Shown: positions 53,795-63,100 of the stretch, piece by piece
Position numbering within the stretch: the first letter of the stretch is position 1
Layout of the letters: every line of letters starts with the position of its first letter
NCBI GenBank assembly: GCA_965223835.1
Contig: CBDCXQ010000001.1
Location: 5,208,001 to 5,272,000, forward strand
DNA: 64,000 nt
DNA from: CAVYXZ01 sp965223835
GTDB lineage: Bacteria; Chloroflexota; Anaerolineae; Aggregatilineales; Phototrophicaceae
Direction: 5' to 3'
Notes under the pieces: generated by a model
Told to the model about the DNA's origin: nothing
What the model saw: the letters and a program-made list of their open reading frames with translations, nothing else
Database searches by the model: none
Translations under genes and position numbers: made by a program

Positions 53795-55786
53795 TTACGA
53801 TGCCAGATCAGCGGGATCGAAGGGGCGCACGCACCGGAAACCATACCACTCGCTGCTGGCTTGCGCCGGTTTTGCCCGGGCTGCCCCGCGAGCCTCGGCA
53901 ATAACCCAATTCCATGCACTACCCTTCAGGGTGCGCGGCGCGGTCTGATCACTAAGATCTTCATACCGCTGGGTGGGGTCTTCGGTGTAAATCGTCTGCG
54001 TCCATTCCCAGACATTCCCACCCATATCCTCCGCCCCGACCCATGACGTACCAGCCGGAAAGCTGCCCACCGGAGCCGGTATCGAAAAACCATCATCATG
54101 GTCCGCATCCTGCCAGCCAAATTCGCACGACGCGTCACAATAATTGAAATTAGGTCCCACATAACCGTCGCCCCAGGGGTAAGCCAGGCTATCGGGTCCG
54201 CGCGAAGCATACTCCCACTCGACTTCGGTGGGCAGGCTGCCATCACGTGCTTCACAGAAGGCCTGCGCTTCCTGCCACGTCACATCCGTGCGCGGCAACG
54301 CCTCATCGGGAAAGGTGCCATGAGACCCATACAACCCGTTGGTTACTTCATAGCGATCAATCCAGTAGGGCGACATCGCGTTGATTCTGACGGTCGGAGC
54401 TTCATCGTCAAACAGCCCGGTATTGGCGCAGTTTTCGATATAAGCGCGACAATCCTGATAAAGCTGGTCAAGTTCTGCCGGGTCAGTCCCCATCGCGAAA
54501 CTGCCACTGGGAACCAATACCATCTCCACGCCATCAAACACGCGGCCAACCGGCGTCCAATCGCCGTTGTGTGCGACCGGATCATCAGGAGTCAGGCCTG
54601 GAATATAGATTCCCTCGTCGCACATGGTCCCATCGTCAGTTTCAGTGCGATCGTCAATGCCATCAGCATCACTATCAAAAGCTACTGGGCTGGTGCAACT
54701 GCCGACTTCATCGCCATCGGCCAGGCCGTCGCCATCTGTATCAGGGTCGTTGGGGTCGGTGAATATCCGATTAACCTCGTCGCCGTCGCTGAGGCCATCC
54801 TGATCCGTATCATGATTGTTGGGGTCGGTCCCGATGTCATTATGTTCAACGCTGTCAAACAGGCCATCGCCATCCGAATCGGCATTATTGGGGTCCGTCT
54901 GGAGTTCCAGCTCACTTGAATCATTGAGGCCATCATTATCCGCATCGGGCCGGAATGGATCGCTACCAAATTCCGCTTCTTGGGCGTCGGTGAGACCATC
55001 GCCATCGGTGTCGACATCCGTTTCAGTCTCCCGTGTAACAACCGTTTGAGTGGCGATCAGGGCATTGTTGGCCGTCACAGTCGCCTGATTGACCTGGGCC
55101 ACTGCCGTTTCCCGCGCTGCCGCATCCGCTGTGCCCGTCAATTCCAGGTCGCTCAATCCCCCCGACCCTAGCGCTAACACGATTATCAACAAGATCACAA
55201 TCACCGCCGCGCCCCCGCCCGCGGCCCACAGCAGCCAATTGCGACTACCGGCGGTTGCAGATTGTGCCGGTTGCGCTGTTGCTGGTTGAAATTGCTGCTG
55301 GCGCTTTTGCAATTCCGCCAGCCAGTGCTCAATCTCAGCCGGAGTCATGTTGTCAAAGTCAGGCATATCCTGGCTGGGCGTTTCGGCGGGCGGCTCTAAT
55401 TGCAAGCCATTCGAGCGCAGTTCCGCGTACAGTTGTCCGATGGCCTGCCCATAATCCTGACCGTGAAAATCGATATACTGCAACCGGTTCAGTTGAAAAT
55501 GGATTTTCGCTGGACGTAACAATACCGGGATAACCGGCTTGCCCTGGTCGAGATAATATTGCCATTCATCTTCAACATTGCGCGACGCCATTGAATCGGG
55601 AGAAATGACAACGATCAGGAGTTGCCCGGCATCCAGGCCCTGCTGGATCGCACTGCTCCATTTCATACCCACCGGAATATCTTCAATATCAATCCAAACA
55701 TCCGCCCCCATGTTGGATAGCGACCCGGCCAATTGGCGACCAAAGGCTTCATCGCGGCGGCTGTAGCTGACGAAAATTCGTGCCAT
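53795..55786 (-). CDS. Membrane-spanning TIR protein with TSP3 calcium repeats and an FGE-like domain
   Basis: 663 aa from the ATG at 55786. Domain order: cytoplasmic TIR (1-125; IFVSYSRRD, Glu74 at the catalytic position), Pro/Gln linker, one transmembrane helix (about 183-207), a short coiled stalk, five to six thrombospondin type 3 DxDxDG repeats (about 257-385), then an FGE-sulfatase/C-type-lectin-fold domain (about 412-655; SGSFAMGTDP, PTEVEWEYASRG, GGNVWEWT, GFRCVRPF). The two catalytic Cys of true formylglycine enzymes are not found in the closing segment (SAWNWVIAEARGAARAKP), so this half is probably for binding. It could relay an outside signal to a TIR NADase; that is inference. Confidence 0.88.
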   Translation of the reverse strand: MARIFVSYSRRDEAFGRQLAGSLSNMGADVWIDIEDIPVGMKWSSAIQQGLDAGQLLIVVISPDSMASRNVEDEWQYYLDQGKPVIPVLLRPAKIHFQLNRLQYIDFHGQDYGQAIGQLYAELRSNGLQLEPPAETPSQDMPDFDNMTPAEIEHWLAELQKRQQQFQPATAQPAQSATAGSRNWLLWAAGGGAAVIVILLIIVLALGSGGLSDLELTGTADAAARETAVAQVNQATVTANNALIATQTVVTRETETDVDTDGDGLTDAQEAEFGSDPFRPDADNDGLNDSSELELQTDPNNADSDGDGLFDSVEHNDIGTDPNNHDTDQDGLSDGDEVNRIFTDPNDPDTDGDGLADGDEVGSCTSPVAFDSDADGIDDRTETDDGTMCDEGIYIPGLTPDDPVAHNGDWTPVGRVFDGVEMVLVPSGSFAMGTDPAELDQLYQDCRAYIENCANTGLFDDEAPTVRINAMSPYWIDRYEVTNGLYGSHGTFPDEALPRTDVTWQEAQAFCEARDGSLPTEVEWEYASRGPDSLAYPWGDGYVGPNFNYCDASCEFGWQDADHDDGFSIPAPVGSFPAGTSWVGAEDMGGNVWEWTQTIYTEDPTQRYEDLSDQTAPRTLKGSAWNWVIAEARGAARAKPAQASSEWYGFRCVRPFDPADLAS

Positions 55787-55945
55787 ACCTGTTTCCATTA
55801 TGCTGACACCTGAATGTGCATGGGTAGGGTAGCACCCCGTAAAGCTGTCTACGAATAATCAGTTCAATAGTAATGTGTTTTGGAAGGTAGCGCTAGCGCG
55901 GCAGTGAGGCAGGAACCAAGTTAGACTAGGCGAAAAGGGGTTAAG

Positions 55946-56224
55946 TTACAAGAAGAAATCACGGAGCGCGTCGCGTACTTCGTCGATAATCTCTTCCCAG
56001 GTATAGCCGGGGTCGCGGGTGATGAGCAAACTATCGGAGGTAATCGTGAGGGCCATAATTCCCGGCACGCCATGAAACAACATCTGGGCGATAGGGGAAC
56101 CGGTGTCCCCCGTCTCGCCGTCTGCATAAACTTCAGTTTCGTCTGTCAGATGCTGGTTGGTGAAGATCTCCACCACATCCGGGTTGTTGGTTGGTTCGCT
56201 TTCAACCGTGACGTACTCAGACAT
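55946..56224 (-). CDS. Stand-alone NifU/Nfu N-terminal-domain protein
   Basis: 92 aa. The plan matches the Nfu N-terminal domain (PF08712): EPTNNPDVVEIF at the start, SPIAQMLFHGVPGI in the middle and LLITRDPGYTWEEI at the end. It lacks the C-terminal CxxC NifU scaffold domain, so it cannot itself carry a cluster in the known way. It overlaps the MOSC gene by 8 nt and is translated with it, hinting at a shared sulfur or metal chemistry. Confidence 0.75.
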   Translation of the reverse strand: MSEYVTVESEPTNNPDVVEIFTNQHLTDETEVYADGETGDTGSPIAQMLFHGVPGIMALTITSDSLLITRDPGYTWEEIIDEVRDALRDFFL

Positions 56225-56678
56225 GTTCCAATATTTTGATGGTATCCCCCAGCTTTATTGGTCCACTCTGGGTCACCCGACACATCATCCCCAACCGACC
56301 GGCGGCGCTGCTGGGCGGCAATTTCTGAATCGCTTCAAACCGATCACAGCCGGTGCGGGGTGACACAATTTCGACAACCGCCTCGTCACCGATTTGCAGG
56401 CGGCTGTCAGCAGCCAGGCTGTTGATGTCCAGTCCACTGATGATGATCTGTTCGCCCATCGAACCAGGTGCAGTCTGAAAACCTTCGGTTGCCAGTTGGT
56501 CGAGGGTTTCCTGACTCATGATATTCACCTGCCGGTCCGGGTGTCCGCCTTTGCGATCGCCTTCGATCCCATAGGCCGCCACCAATTGCACCGTTTCCAG
56601 CGCCACCCGGCTGAAATGATCGGCGGGTTTAGCTGGTACATTGTCAGGCCGGTATACAATACTGGTAATTGTCGCCAT
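56217..56678 (-). CDS. MOSC-domain protein
   Basis: 153 aa from the ATG at 56678. MOSC proteins bind sulfur-carrying molybdenum cofactor or related metal-sulfur groups. The family pattern is seen in GIEGDRKGGHPDRQVNIMSQE and GSMGEQIIISGLDINSL, with the conserved Cys in SPRTGCDRFEAIQ. The longer start at 56708 has no ribosome site. Two-gene unit with the NifU-N protein. Confidence 0.88.
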   Translation of the reverse strand: MATITSIVYRPDNVPAKPADHFSRVALETVQLVAAYGIEGDRKGGHPDRQVNIMSQETLDQLATEGFQTAPGSMGEQIIISGLDINSLAADSRLQIGDEAVVEIVSPRTGCDRFEAIQKLPPSSAAGRLGMMCRVTQSGPIKLGDTIKILEHV

Positions 56679-56793
56679 TAGTCTTGCCTTTCCTCGCTCC
56701 CGAAACAAAGATGATCTGCTACTGGTTGAACCATTTTGACCCCATTATAGGGGCGTTCCCGGACTCATGAAACCCGACCATAAGTCCAAAGCA

Positions 56794-57921
56794 TCACGGA
56801 ATGACGCGATGATTCAGCATCTCATTAACTGCTTTAACCAGCCGCCGTAGTTCTTTTTCGAGGTCGGGCGTAATGCCTTCCTGGATAGCGGCCTCACGAA
56901 ACAAGTCCCGCGCTTCACGCAAATTCTCTTGCCCACTGCGCAACCGATTGATGCCAGCCCGCATCTGCGTTCGGGCATCACGACTGGCCGGACTGGTGTA
57001 ATGATTGGGGAAATCCCAACCCAGTGCCGCCCCGGCTTCTTCCAGACCTTCCATAAAATCATCAATCGTCGCCAGTTCCATCGCAGCCCCAGCTTGCAGC
57101 AGGTTTTTGATCTCCTCGCTGAGAGTCGGTTCTACGCCAAAATCCAGCTCCTTAATGTCGCGATAGCGCTCTTCAACATCGCTCAACCGGCCCGGCTGTG
57201 GCCGTAACGCCGCTTTCTGGGGCGAGAGTCCGGTAAAAATCGGATACAGAATGCCAACGCACAGGTTGTGAATATCAAGGCGGAAATAATCATCCTGACT
57301 GTTGGCCTGGTCGTCCAGCAGACGGGAACTGTTGAAGTCAATAATTTGAAGGTGCGTACCATCCCAGTACACATGCTCCAATTTGTGATCGAGATAAACG
57401 ATGTTTTGTTGGTGCGACAGCCGCAGCATGTTGGCGAACTGCAAGGCCAACGCGATGCCTTCTTCGCTGGGCAAACGCCAGCGTACCCCTGGTTGGTTGG
57501 GCTTCATCAAATAGAGCAGGTTACGCGTGCGCGGCAAATTGTCCAACGTCAGATAGGGTCGCCAGCCATAGGTCGCATATTCATCAACCGCATCAATAAA
57601 CCCCAGCGTGTCCTGTTGGAACGACTCGATGTCGCCCGCATCGGGCACTTCACCCGGGCCAGAAACAAAGCCGCAATCCGCCAGATCAATCACGTGGGGG
57701 CTGTCCGCCAGCCGCATGAGCAGATTGGCCTCGTTGGCAAAAGCGCGAAATTCCCAGCGCACCTCGCCATTGGCGGCCAGATGTTCGGGACGCATGACCT
57801 TAAAGGCAACTGAGTGCCCGGTGCGACGGTCCAGCGCGTCCATCACCCTTGCATAATGCCCCAGCGCAAAGGTGTCATTGAAATTGTCAATGCGATAAAC
57901 TTCAAGTAGATTTTTTGCCAT
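56794..57921 (-). CDS. Divergent protein-kinase-like protein
   Basis: 375 aa from the ATG at 57921 (TTG at 57930 is possible). The key kinase residues can be placed: Lys41 in VAFKVM, alpha-C Glu64, Asp178 and Lys180 in VYLDHKLEHVYW (HRD becomes YLD, the usual Asn becomes His183), and Asp195 in IIDFNSSR (DFG becomes DFN). The Gly-rich loop is nearly gone (FALGHYARV). The C-terminal 120 residues are helical. It may be active or a pseudokinase. Its start faces the PP2C gene 233 nt away, suggesting a shared control region. Confidence 0.72.
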   Translation of the reverse strand: MAKNLLEVYRIDNFNDTFALGHYARVMDALDRRTGHSVAFKVMRPEHLAANGEVRWEFRAFANEANLLMRLADSPHVIDLADCGFVSGPGEVPDAGDIESFQQDTLGFIDAVDEYATYGWRPYLTLDNLPRTRNLLYLMKPNQPGVRWRLPSEEGIALALQFANMLRLSHQQNIVYLDHKLEHVYWDGTHLQIIDFNSSRLLDDQANSQDDYFRLDIHNLCVGILYPIFTGLSPQKAALRPQPGRLSDVEERYRDIKELDFGVEPTLSEEIKNLLQAGAAMELATIDDFMEGLEEAGAALGWDFPNHYTSPASRDARTQMRAGINRLRSGQENLREARDLFREAAIQEGITPDLEKELRRLVKAVNEMLNHRVIP

Positions 57922-58093
57922 AATAATCAATATATCTTAGGTATCCAGAATCATAAATAGGCAACTTTTAACAATATCACCCGGTCTCTTTGGCTACTTT
58001 TTTTCTCCCGGCAGTCGGGTCCTGGCCCCGGTCTCAGCCAGTCCGAGACATTGCGCGGAACGGGCGCGTACCGTACAATCTTTAAATAACTGC

Positions 58094-58121
58094 TTGCATC
58101 CCGGTGCGGCTTCAGTAGAAT
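58094..58121 (+). promoter_or_regulatory. Promoter candidate upstream of the PP2C gene
   Basis: TTGCAT at 58094-58099 and TAGAAT at 58116-58121, with a 16-bp spacer, lie 33 nt before the ATG. Both hexamers are imperfect. The rest of 57922-58154 shows no gene. Confidence 0.35.
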
Positions 58122-58154
58122 ACTTATAGACCAAACGATTGTTAGGAGTCCCGT

Positions 58155-59288
58155 ATGCCGAATTCGGGGGATGGTATTCGCCTGCGTAGCAGCGCGCGCA
58201 CCAGTGTCGGCCAGGTACGCGAAAACAATGAAGACAGTGTGCATCTGTGGACTGGGGACCAGCATGTGTTAGCGGTTGTGGCTGATGGTATGGGCGGTGC
58301 AGCGGCGGGCGAAGAGGCCAGTCAACTCGCGATTGAGGCGATTCAAGTCGGCATGGCGCTGCGGACCCAGGATGGCAAGACGATGCTTGCCGGTCTCACC
58401 GATGATGCGCTGCGGACTAAATTGCGGGAGTCCATCCAGGAAGCCAATCTTTCGATCATTCAACGTGCCCTTGCAAAACCTGATATGAAAGGTATGGGCA
58501 CCACCGTCACGCTGGCGTTGATTCGCGGCCAGCATGTATTGATCGCCCATGTTGGCGACAGCCGCGCCTACCAGATAAGCGCCCGTAATCAGAACATTCA
58601 TCAGATCACATCGGACCACAGTTTTGTCGAAGCGCTGTTGGCCGCCGGGCACATCACCCCGGAGCAGGCCGACGAACACCCCATGCGTAATGTGCTCTAT
58701 CGGGCATTAGGCCAGACTGAAGACGTAGATATTGATGTCTATGACAGCATTTTGCGGGTCGGCGATCGGTTGGTCCTGTGCTCCGATGGCCTGACACGCC
58801 ATGTCAAGCCGCATGAAATTGCACAACTGGCGCTGGACGATGACAACCCCGATGTATCGAGCCAGAAACTCATTGACTTAGCAAATAATCGCGGTGGTGA
58901 AGATAACGTCAGTGTGATTGTTGTCACGGTCGAACAGGACGCTGCTACCCAACAGGGTGAGGCGGATATGCAATTCGCAGCTGAGGAAGATGAAGAAGAT
59001 ACGCTGGTCTTAAAAGATAACCCGATCCGCTCAGCTTTGAATATAGAAACCCCGCCGGTGGACTCAGACACGAACGATCATCTAGAACCGCCGCCAGCCT
59101 TGAGTAAACAAAAGATGCAGGCCGAGCGGATAAGTGATGGTGTCATTACCCCAATCGTGGATGAAGACCCCACGCCGTCCACGAATGGCCGGATTACGCC
59201 CGACCCCATGACGATTCCGGTTCGCCAGTTGGGTAAGTCGCGTGAAAGCGATGGAGAGGGGCATGACACCCGCGCCCCCGAACAATAA
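58155..59288 (+). CDS. PP2C-family serine/threonine phosphatase
   Basis: 377 aa. The catalytic domain (10-250) has all metal-binding motifs: NNEDSVHL, VVADGMGGAAAGE, VGDSRAY, LCSDGLTRHV and GGEDNVSVIVV. A Pro/Glu-rich, acidic, low-complexity tail of about 120 residues follows; similar acidic sequence occurs in the cytoplasmic head of the PBP homologue downstream. The gene pairs with the divergent kinase-like gene and its end overlaps the MerB-like start by 26 nt. Confidence 0.93.
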   Translation: MPNSGDGIRLRSSARTSVGQVRENNEDSVHLWTGDQHVLAVVADGMGGAAAGEEASQLAIEAIQVGMALRTQDGKTMLAGLTDDALRTKLRESIQEANLSIIQRALAKPDMKGMGTTVTLALIRGQHVLIAHVGDSRAYQISARNQNIHQITSDHSFVEALLAAGHITPEQADEHPMRNVLYRALGQTEDVDIDVYDSILRVGDRLVLCSDGLTRHVKPHEIAQLALDDDNPDVSSQKLIDLANNRGGEDNVSVIVVTVEQDAATQQGEADMQFAAEEDEEDTLVLKDNPIRSALNIETPPVDSDTNDHLEPPPALSKQKMQAERISDGVITPIVDEDPTPSTNGRITPDPMTIPVRQLGKSRESDGEGHDTRAPEQ

Positions 59289-59988
59289 TTGGCCCTGCGA
59301 CCTGCAGCGGTTTGCCCCACGCCAGGCGGCCCAGGTTGATAATACCCTCCAAACAATCACAACGCTGTTCGAAGCACTTCCCACACGGGAGCGGGCCACC
59401 TTTACATCAATGTGGACATTGATCGCGCAAACAACCGTACCGGCTACGATTACCCCGCGCCAGTATGATGCCGATGTCGAGAAAATACTGCGGGATTTAA
59501 CCATCAGTGGTCTGTTATGGTACGATCATGATCTCCATGCAGTCCTGCAATGTCCGCCTTTCTCAGCGCTCACCACCCATCACCACATCAAAGCGTTTGG
59601 CTGGAGCAAGACCTATGCCTGCACCTTTCTTGATATTCCGCTGACATTGCTGGTGTATGGCCCCAACACCTGGCTTAACGTCGAAAGTGCGTGTCAGCGC
59701 AGCGGCGAGATCCTGTCATTCCGGGTGATGGTTGACAATCATTATGGCATTCAGTTCGAGGCCCCGACGAATGCGACGGATTGGCGGATCTGGGTTCCAG
59801 AGAAATTGCCATTGGCGGCAGGCCCTGGAATCAAACCCGGCGGCGCGGTTGGTTTTTACACCCCGGTAGACTTCGAGACCTATCAGCATTATAACCCCGA
59901 CCAACCAGGCGAAGTCTACGACCTGGAGGCCGCCCTGCATTTTGGCGCGTGTTTGTTACGAGTCTATCGGCAGGTGCTCGGCCTCTAA
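59263..59988 (+). CDS. MerB (alkylmercury lyase)-fold protein with altered active site
   Basis: 241 aa from the ATG at 59263, with GGAG 6 nt upstream inside the PP2C gene. The N-terminal helices (ILRDLTISGLLWYDHD) resemble the winged part of MerB, and TYACTFLDIPLTLL followed by NVESACQRSG matches the MerB core (YAWCALDTL, VESRCAATG). The catalytic pair is changed: MerB has Cys96 and Asp99 three apart, here Cys120 and Asp124 are four apart, and the second catalytic Cys is not found in its usual place. No merA, merR or merT is near, so mercury resistance is unlikely. Confidence 0.55.
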   Translation: MTPAPPNNNWPCDLQRFAPRQAAQVDNTLQTITTLFEALPTRERATFTSMWTLIAQTTVPATITPRQYDADVEKILRDLTISGLLWYDHDLHAVLQCPPFSALTTHHHIKAFGWSKTYACTFLDIPLTLLVYGPNTWLNVESACQRSGEILSFRVMVDNHYGIQFEAPTNATDWRIWVPEKLPLAAGPGIKPGGAVGFYTPVDFETYQHYNPDQPGEVYDLEAALHFGACLLRVYRQVLGL

Positions 59989-60120
59989 TATACCGCCTAT
60001 TAACCGCCATAAAATTGCTTTTTGACCAACCTCGCGTACAATAAAGAGGCGTAATAATAGTGACATTGTGCCAACACCACGCCTCCATCAGGGTCGGGGA
60101 AGCAAATTAAGAGTTCAACT

Positions 60121-63100
60121 ATGTCTGATACTCAACCTAACCAATCACAAACTGACGACACGCCACAACTTAAAGGCGGTTGGAAAAAACCGGAAACGCC
60201 GGGTAGCTGGAAAATCCCCCAGCAGCAAACGGAAACTGAAACCGGCGGCTGGAAAAAATTGCCAGCGTTCGCGCCTGATCTGGCGGAGGAACCCGCAACT
60301 GAAGGGGAGTGGCATCGTCCTCGGCCCGAGGACACCATCTATGATTCTGACGATCAAATTGAGATTGGCACTACCGGGACGGTGACGCCCGTGCGCCCGG
60401 AAGATGTGCTTTTCCCCGCGACGACGGATGAAGAAGAAACGGCTGATGCGGCGGTTGCACCTGAAGATACGCCGACAGATTTTACTGAATCGCTGGAAGC
60501 CAGCACAGGTTTCAGCGAACTGGTGATGCAGTTGATGGATCAGGTTAACGACGAACCCAAGCCTGACATCATGCTGGAGGTGTTGGAAGAGGCGGTCGAG
60601 GAAGACACGGCGGAGGCAACCGAGGTAGCTGACGATTCCGAGGAACTTGAATTTACTGGCGCAACCGACGCGGCGCGGGCTGCTCTATCGCAGGCGGCGC
60701 TGGAAGAAGCGGCGGATAGTATTGGCGATCAATCGACTGAGGTCCACCCGGAAGACTACGCTCGCCGTCAACTTGATGAGTTATTAACCGAAGCCGACTC
60801 GCCGGATGAGGCCGATACGGAACCCGACACCAACGCCGAATCCTATGCCCAACAACGGCTGGCTGAATTGCTGGGCGATGATGAAGCGCAGATCCCGACC
60901 GTCATTGATGATTCACCACCAGCAGCAACCGGTGAGGCCGCCGATTATGCCCGCCAGCAAGTTGACGAATTAGCCGGCAGCGGTGAATCGGTTAGCACAG
61001 TTGACCCTGCCGAAGCAGAACTCACCGCACGGTTTGCCGAAACGCAGGCGAAGGTTCGTGCATTGCGGCAGCAACAGCGGAACGGCCTCATTACCCGCGA
61101 TCAACTCCAGGAACAATTGCGCGAACACCTGATTCTCGACAACGAAAATCAGTGGTGGATGATGGGCGTGGAAAGCGATGTCTGGTATCGTTACGATAAT
61201 GCGCTTAGTGACTGGGTAACGGACACGCCTCCCGTTCAATTGAGTGCGCCTGCTGCCCCGCCGACTGATACCTCCAACATTGACCCGTCAAATGTCATCG
61301 AGGGAAGCTTACCCTATCTGGAAGATGAACCGGCTTCGCCGACGGAATACACCGAGGATACGGCCTTCAGTGGTGAAGCGACCCAACGGTTCCCCTTCGA
61401 CTCATCGCAACCGTTACCCCGGCCAGCGCCGATTAATGATTTTGACGCCACCGTCGTCAGTCCCAGTGCCGCCAATCTCGATGAGATGCGACCCTCTGAA
61501 GCCGTCACGATTCCCGGCCTGGATTATGGCGCGACGGTCGTTAACCCGGCAGTGAACGTGGATGATGCCCTGCAAGATGTTGATGCCGCACCGCCGAATG
61601 TCGATGACCTGAGCCAGGGTACTGAAGCTTATGCCGAAGCGGTCGAACGTCGCCAGCAATCGACACGCACGCGCCTCTTTTTGTTAGCAACGCTGGTTGT
61701 GGGCGGTTTTTTTGCGGTCCTGGCGCTGTTACTCGTTGTGGTTGTGATCTCTTATAATAATCGCGCCAACCAATTCCGTGATGAGGTCTTGGCGCTGGCA
61801 AATTATCAAGCCCAGTTCCAGACAGTGCGGATTCTGGACGTGAATGGCGACCCGTTGGCCGAACTCAATAACGAGGCCAGTGGCGGTACGCGTGAATCGA
61901 TTCAGAGCTTAAACGAGGTTTCACCGGACGCGATCTATGCAATTGTTGGTGCCCAGGACCCGCGCTTCTTTGAGACATCCGGCTTTGACCCTGGTGCTAT
62001 CCTCAGCGCGTTCGTCGCCAATGTCCAGGGCCAGCAGGTGCTGGATGCCGACAACCTGACGATTACCCAGCAGATTGCTGAAACATTCGTGATTGATGCC
62101 AGCGACAATGCCACGCCCTTAGATACCTTTGTGGTCGCATCAGAAATCGCGCAGGCACATTCCAAAGAATTTATCCTGCGCCTGTACCTGAATGAGCAAT
62201 CGTTTGGCAACCAGACCTTTGGCATTCAGGCTGCCGCTGATTTTTACTTCGAGAAAGAGGCCAGTGAACTGAACCTGACCGAAGGTTCCCTGTTAGCCGC
62301 GATGCTGCGCGACCCATCCCTCGACCCGGTGCAAAGCGGGGTTCGCGACCTGGCATTTGGGGCGGCTGATAATGTGTTACGGGATCTGGCAGTCGTTGGC
62401 TGCCTCAATTTTGAGCATCCCGCCGTGCCTAACGGGCGCTATTGTAAGACCTCGGCAGACATTCTGCGTGCCAACAACAATTTTAGTGCTGATATCACGA
62501 TTCAACGGGCGGAAATGCAAACACTGCCCTTCCGCCCCCGGTCGGGTGACGGCCTCTACCCCCACTTTGTCGCCTTTGTTCGGGCACAGTTAGCCGGTGC
62601 CTATGGCGAGGAGCGCATGTTCCAGGATGGCTTCGTCGTGCAAACCACGCTGGACCCGGCCATTCAAGAGGTTGCCCAGGACAACCTGCGGGCCAAGCTG
62701 AACGAACAAGCGACGTTTGGCTTGCAAACCGGCGCGGTCATGGTCATGAATCCACAAACCGGCGCGGTCATGGCGATGGTGGGCAGCCCCGATTATGATA
62801 ACCTCGATCTTGACGGTCAAACCAATCAGGCACTGACCTGGCACCTGCCGGGCGCGACCATGCTGCCATTACTCTACACGGCGGCGCTCGAAGGCTTTGA
62901 TTTCAACGCCAACGGTCAGCGCGACTTCAACGAATATCTAACTCCGGCAACCATCCTGTTTGATCTACCACCTGAATTTCAGAATCCGAATTTCCAAACA
63001 ACCAATTCAAACAATGCCTTCAACGGGCCAGTCTCGCTGCGCGAGGCGCTGGCAAACAATTATGCACCCGCCGCCGTCAATGTTTATGATTTCGTGGGAC

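Noticed and set aside
53795..54560. Diversity-generating retroelement target in the FGE-like domain
   Set aside because: The fold is one often used by such systems, but no reverse transcriptase, template repeat or accessory gene is present in the window.
54098..54919. Plus-strand open frame of 273 codons
   Set aside because: It is the antisense of the TSP3 and FGE coding region, with composition forced by the Asp/Gly repeats and no ribosome site or family pattern.
59263..59988. Mercury-resistance locus
   Set aside because: No merA, merR, merT or merP nearby, and the MerB catalytic pattern is altered.
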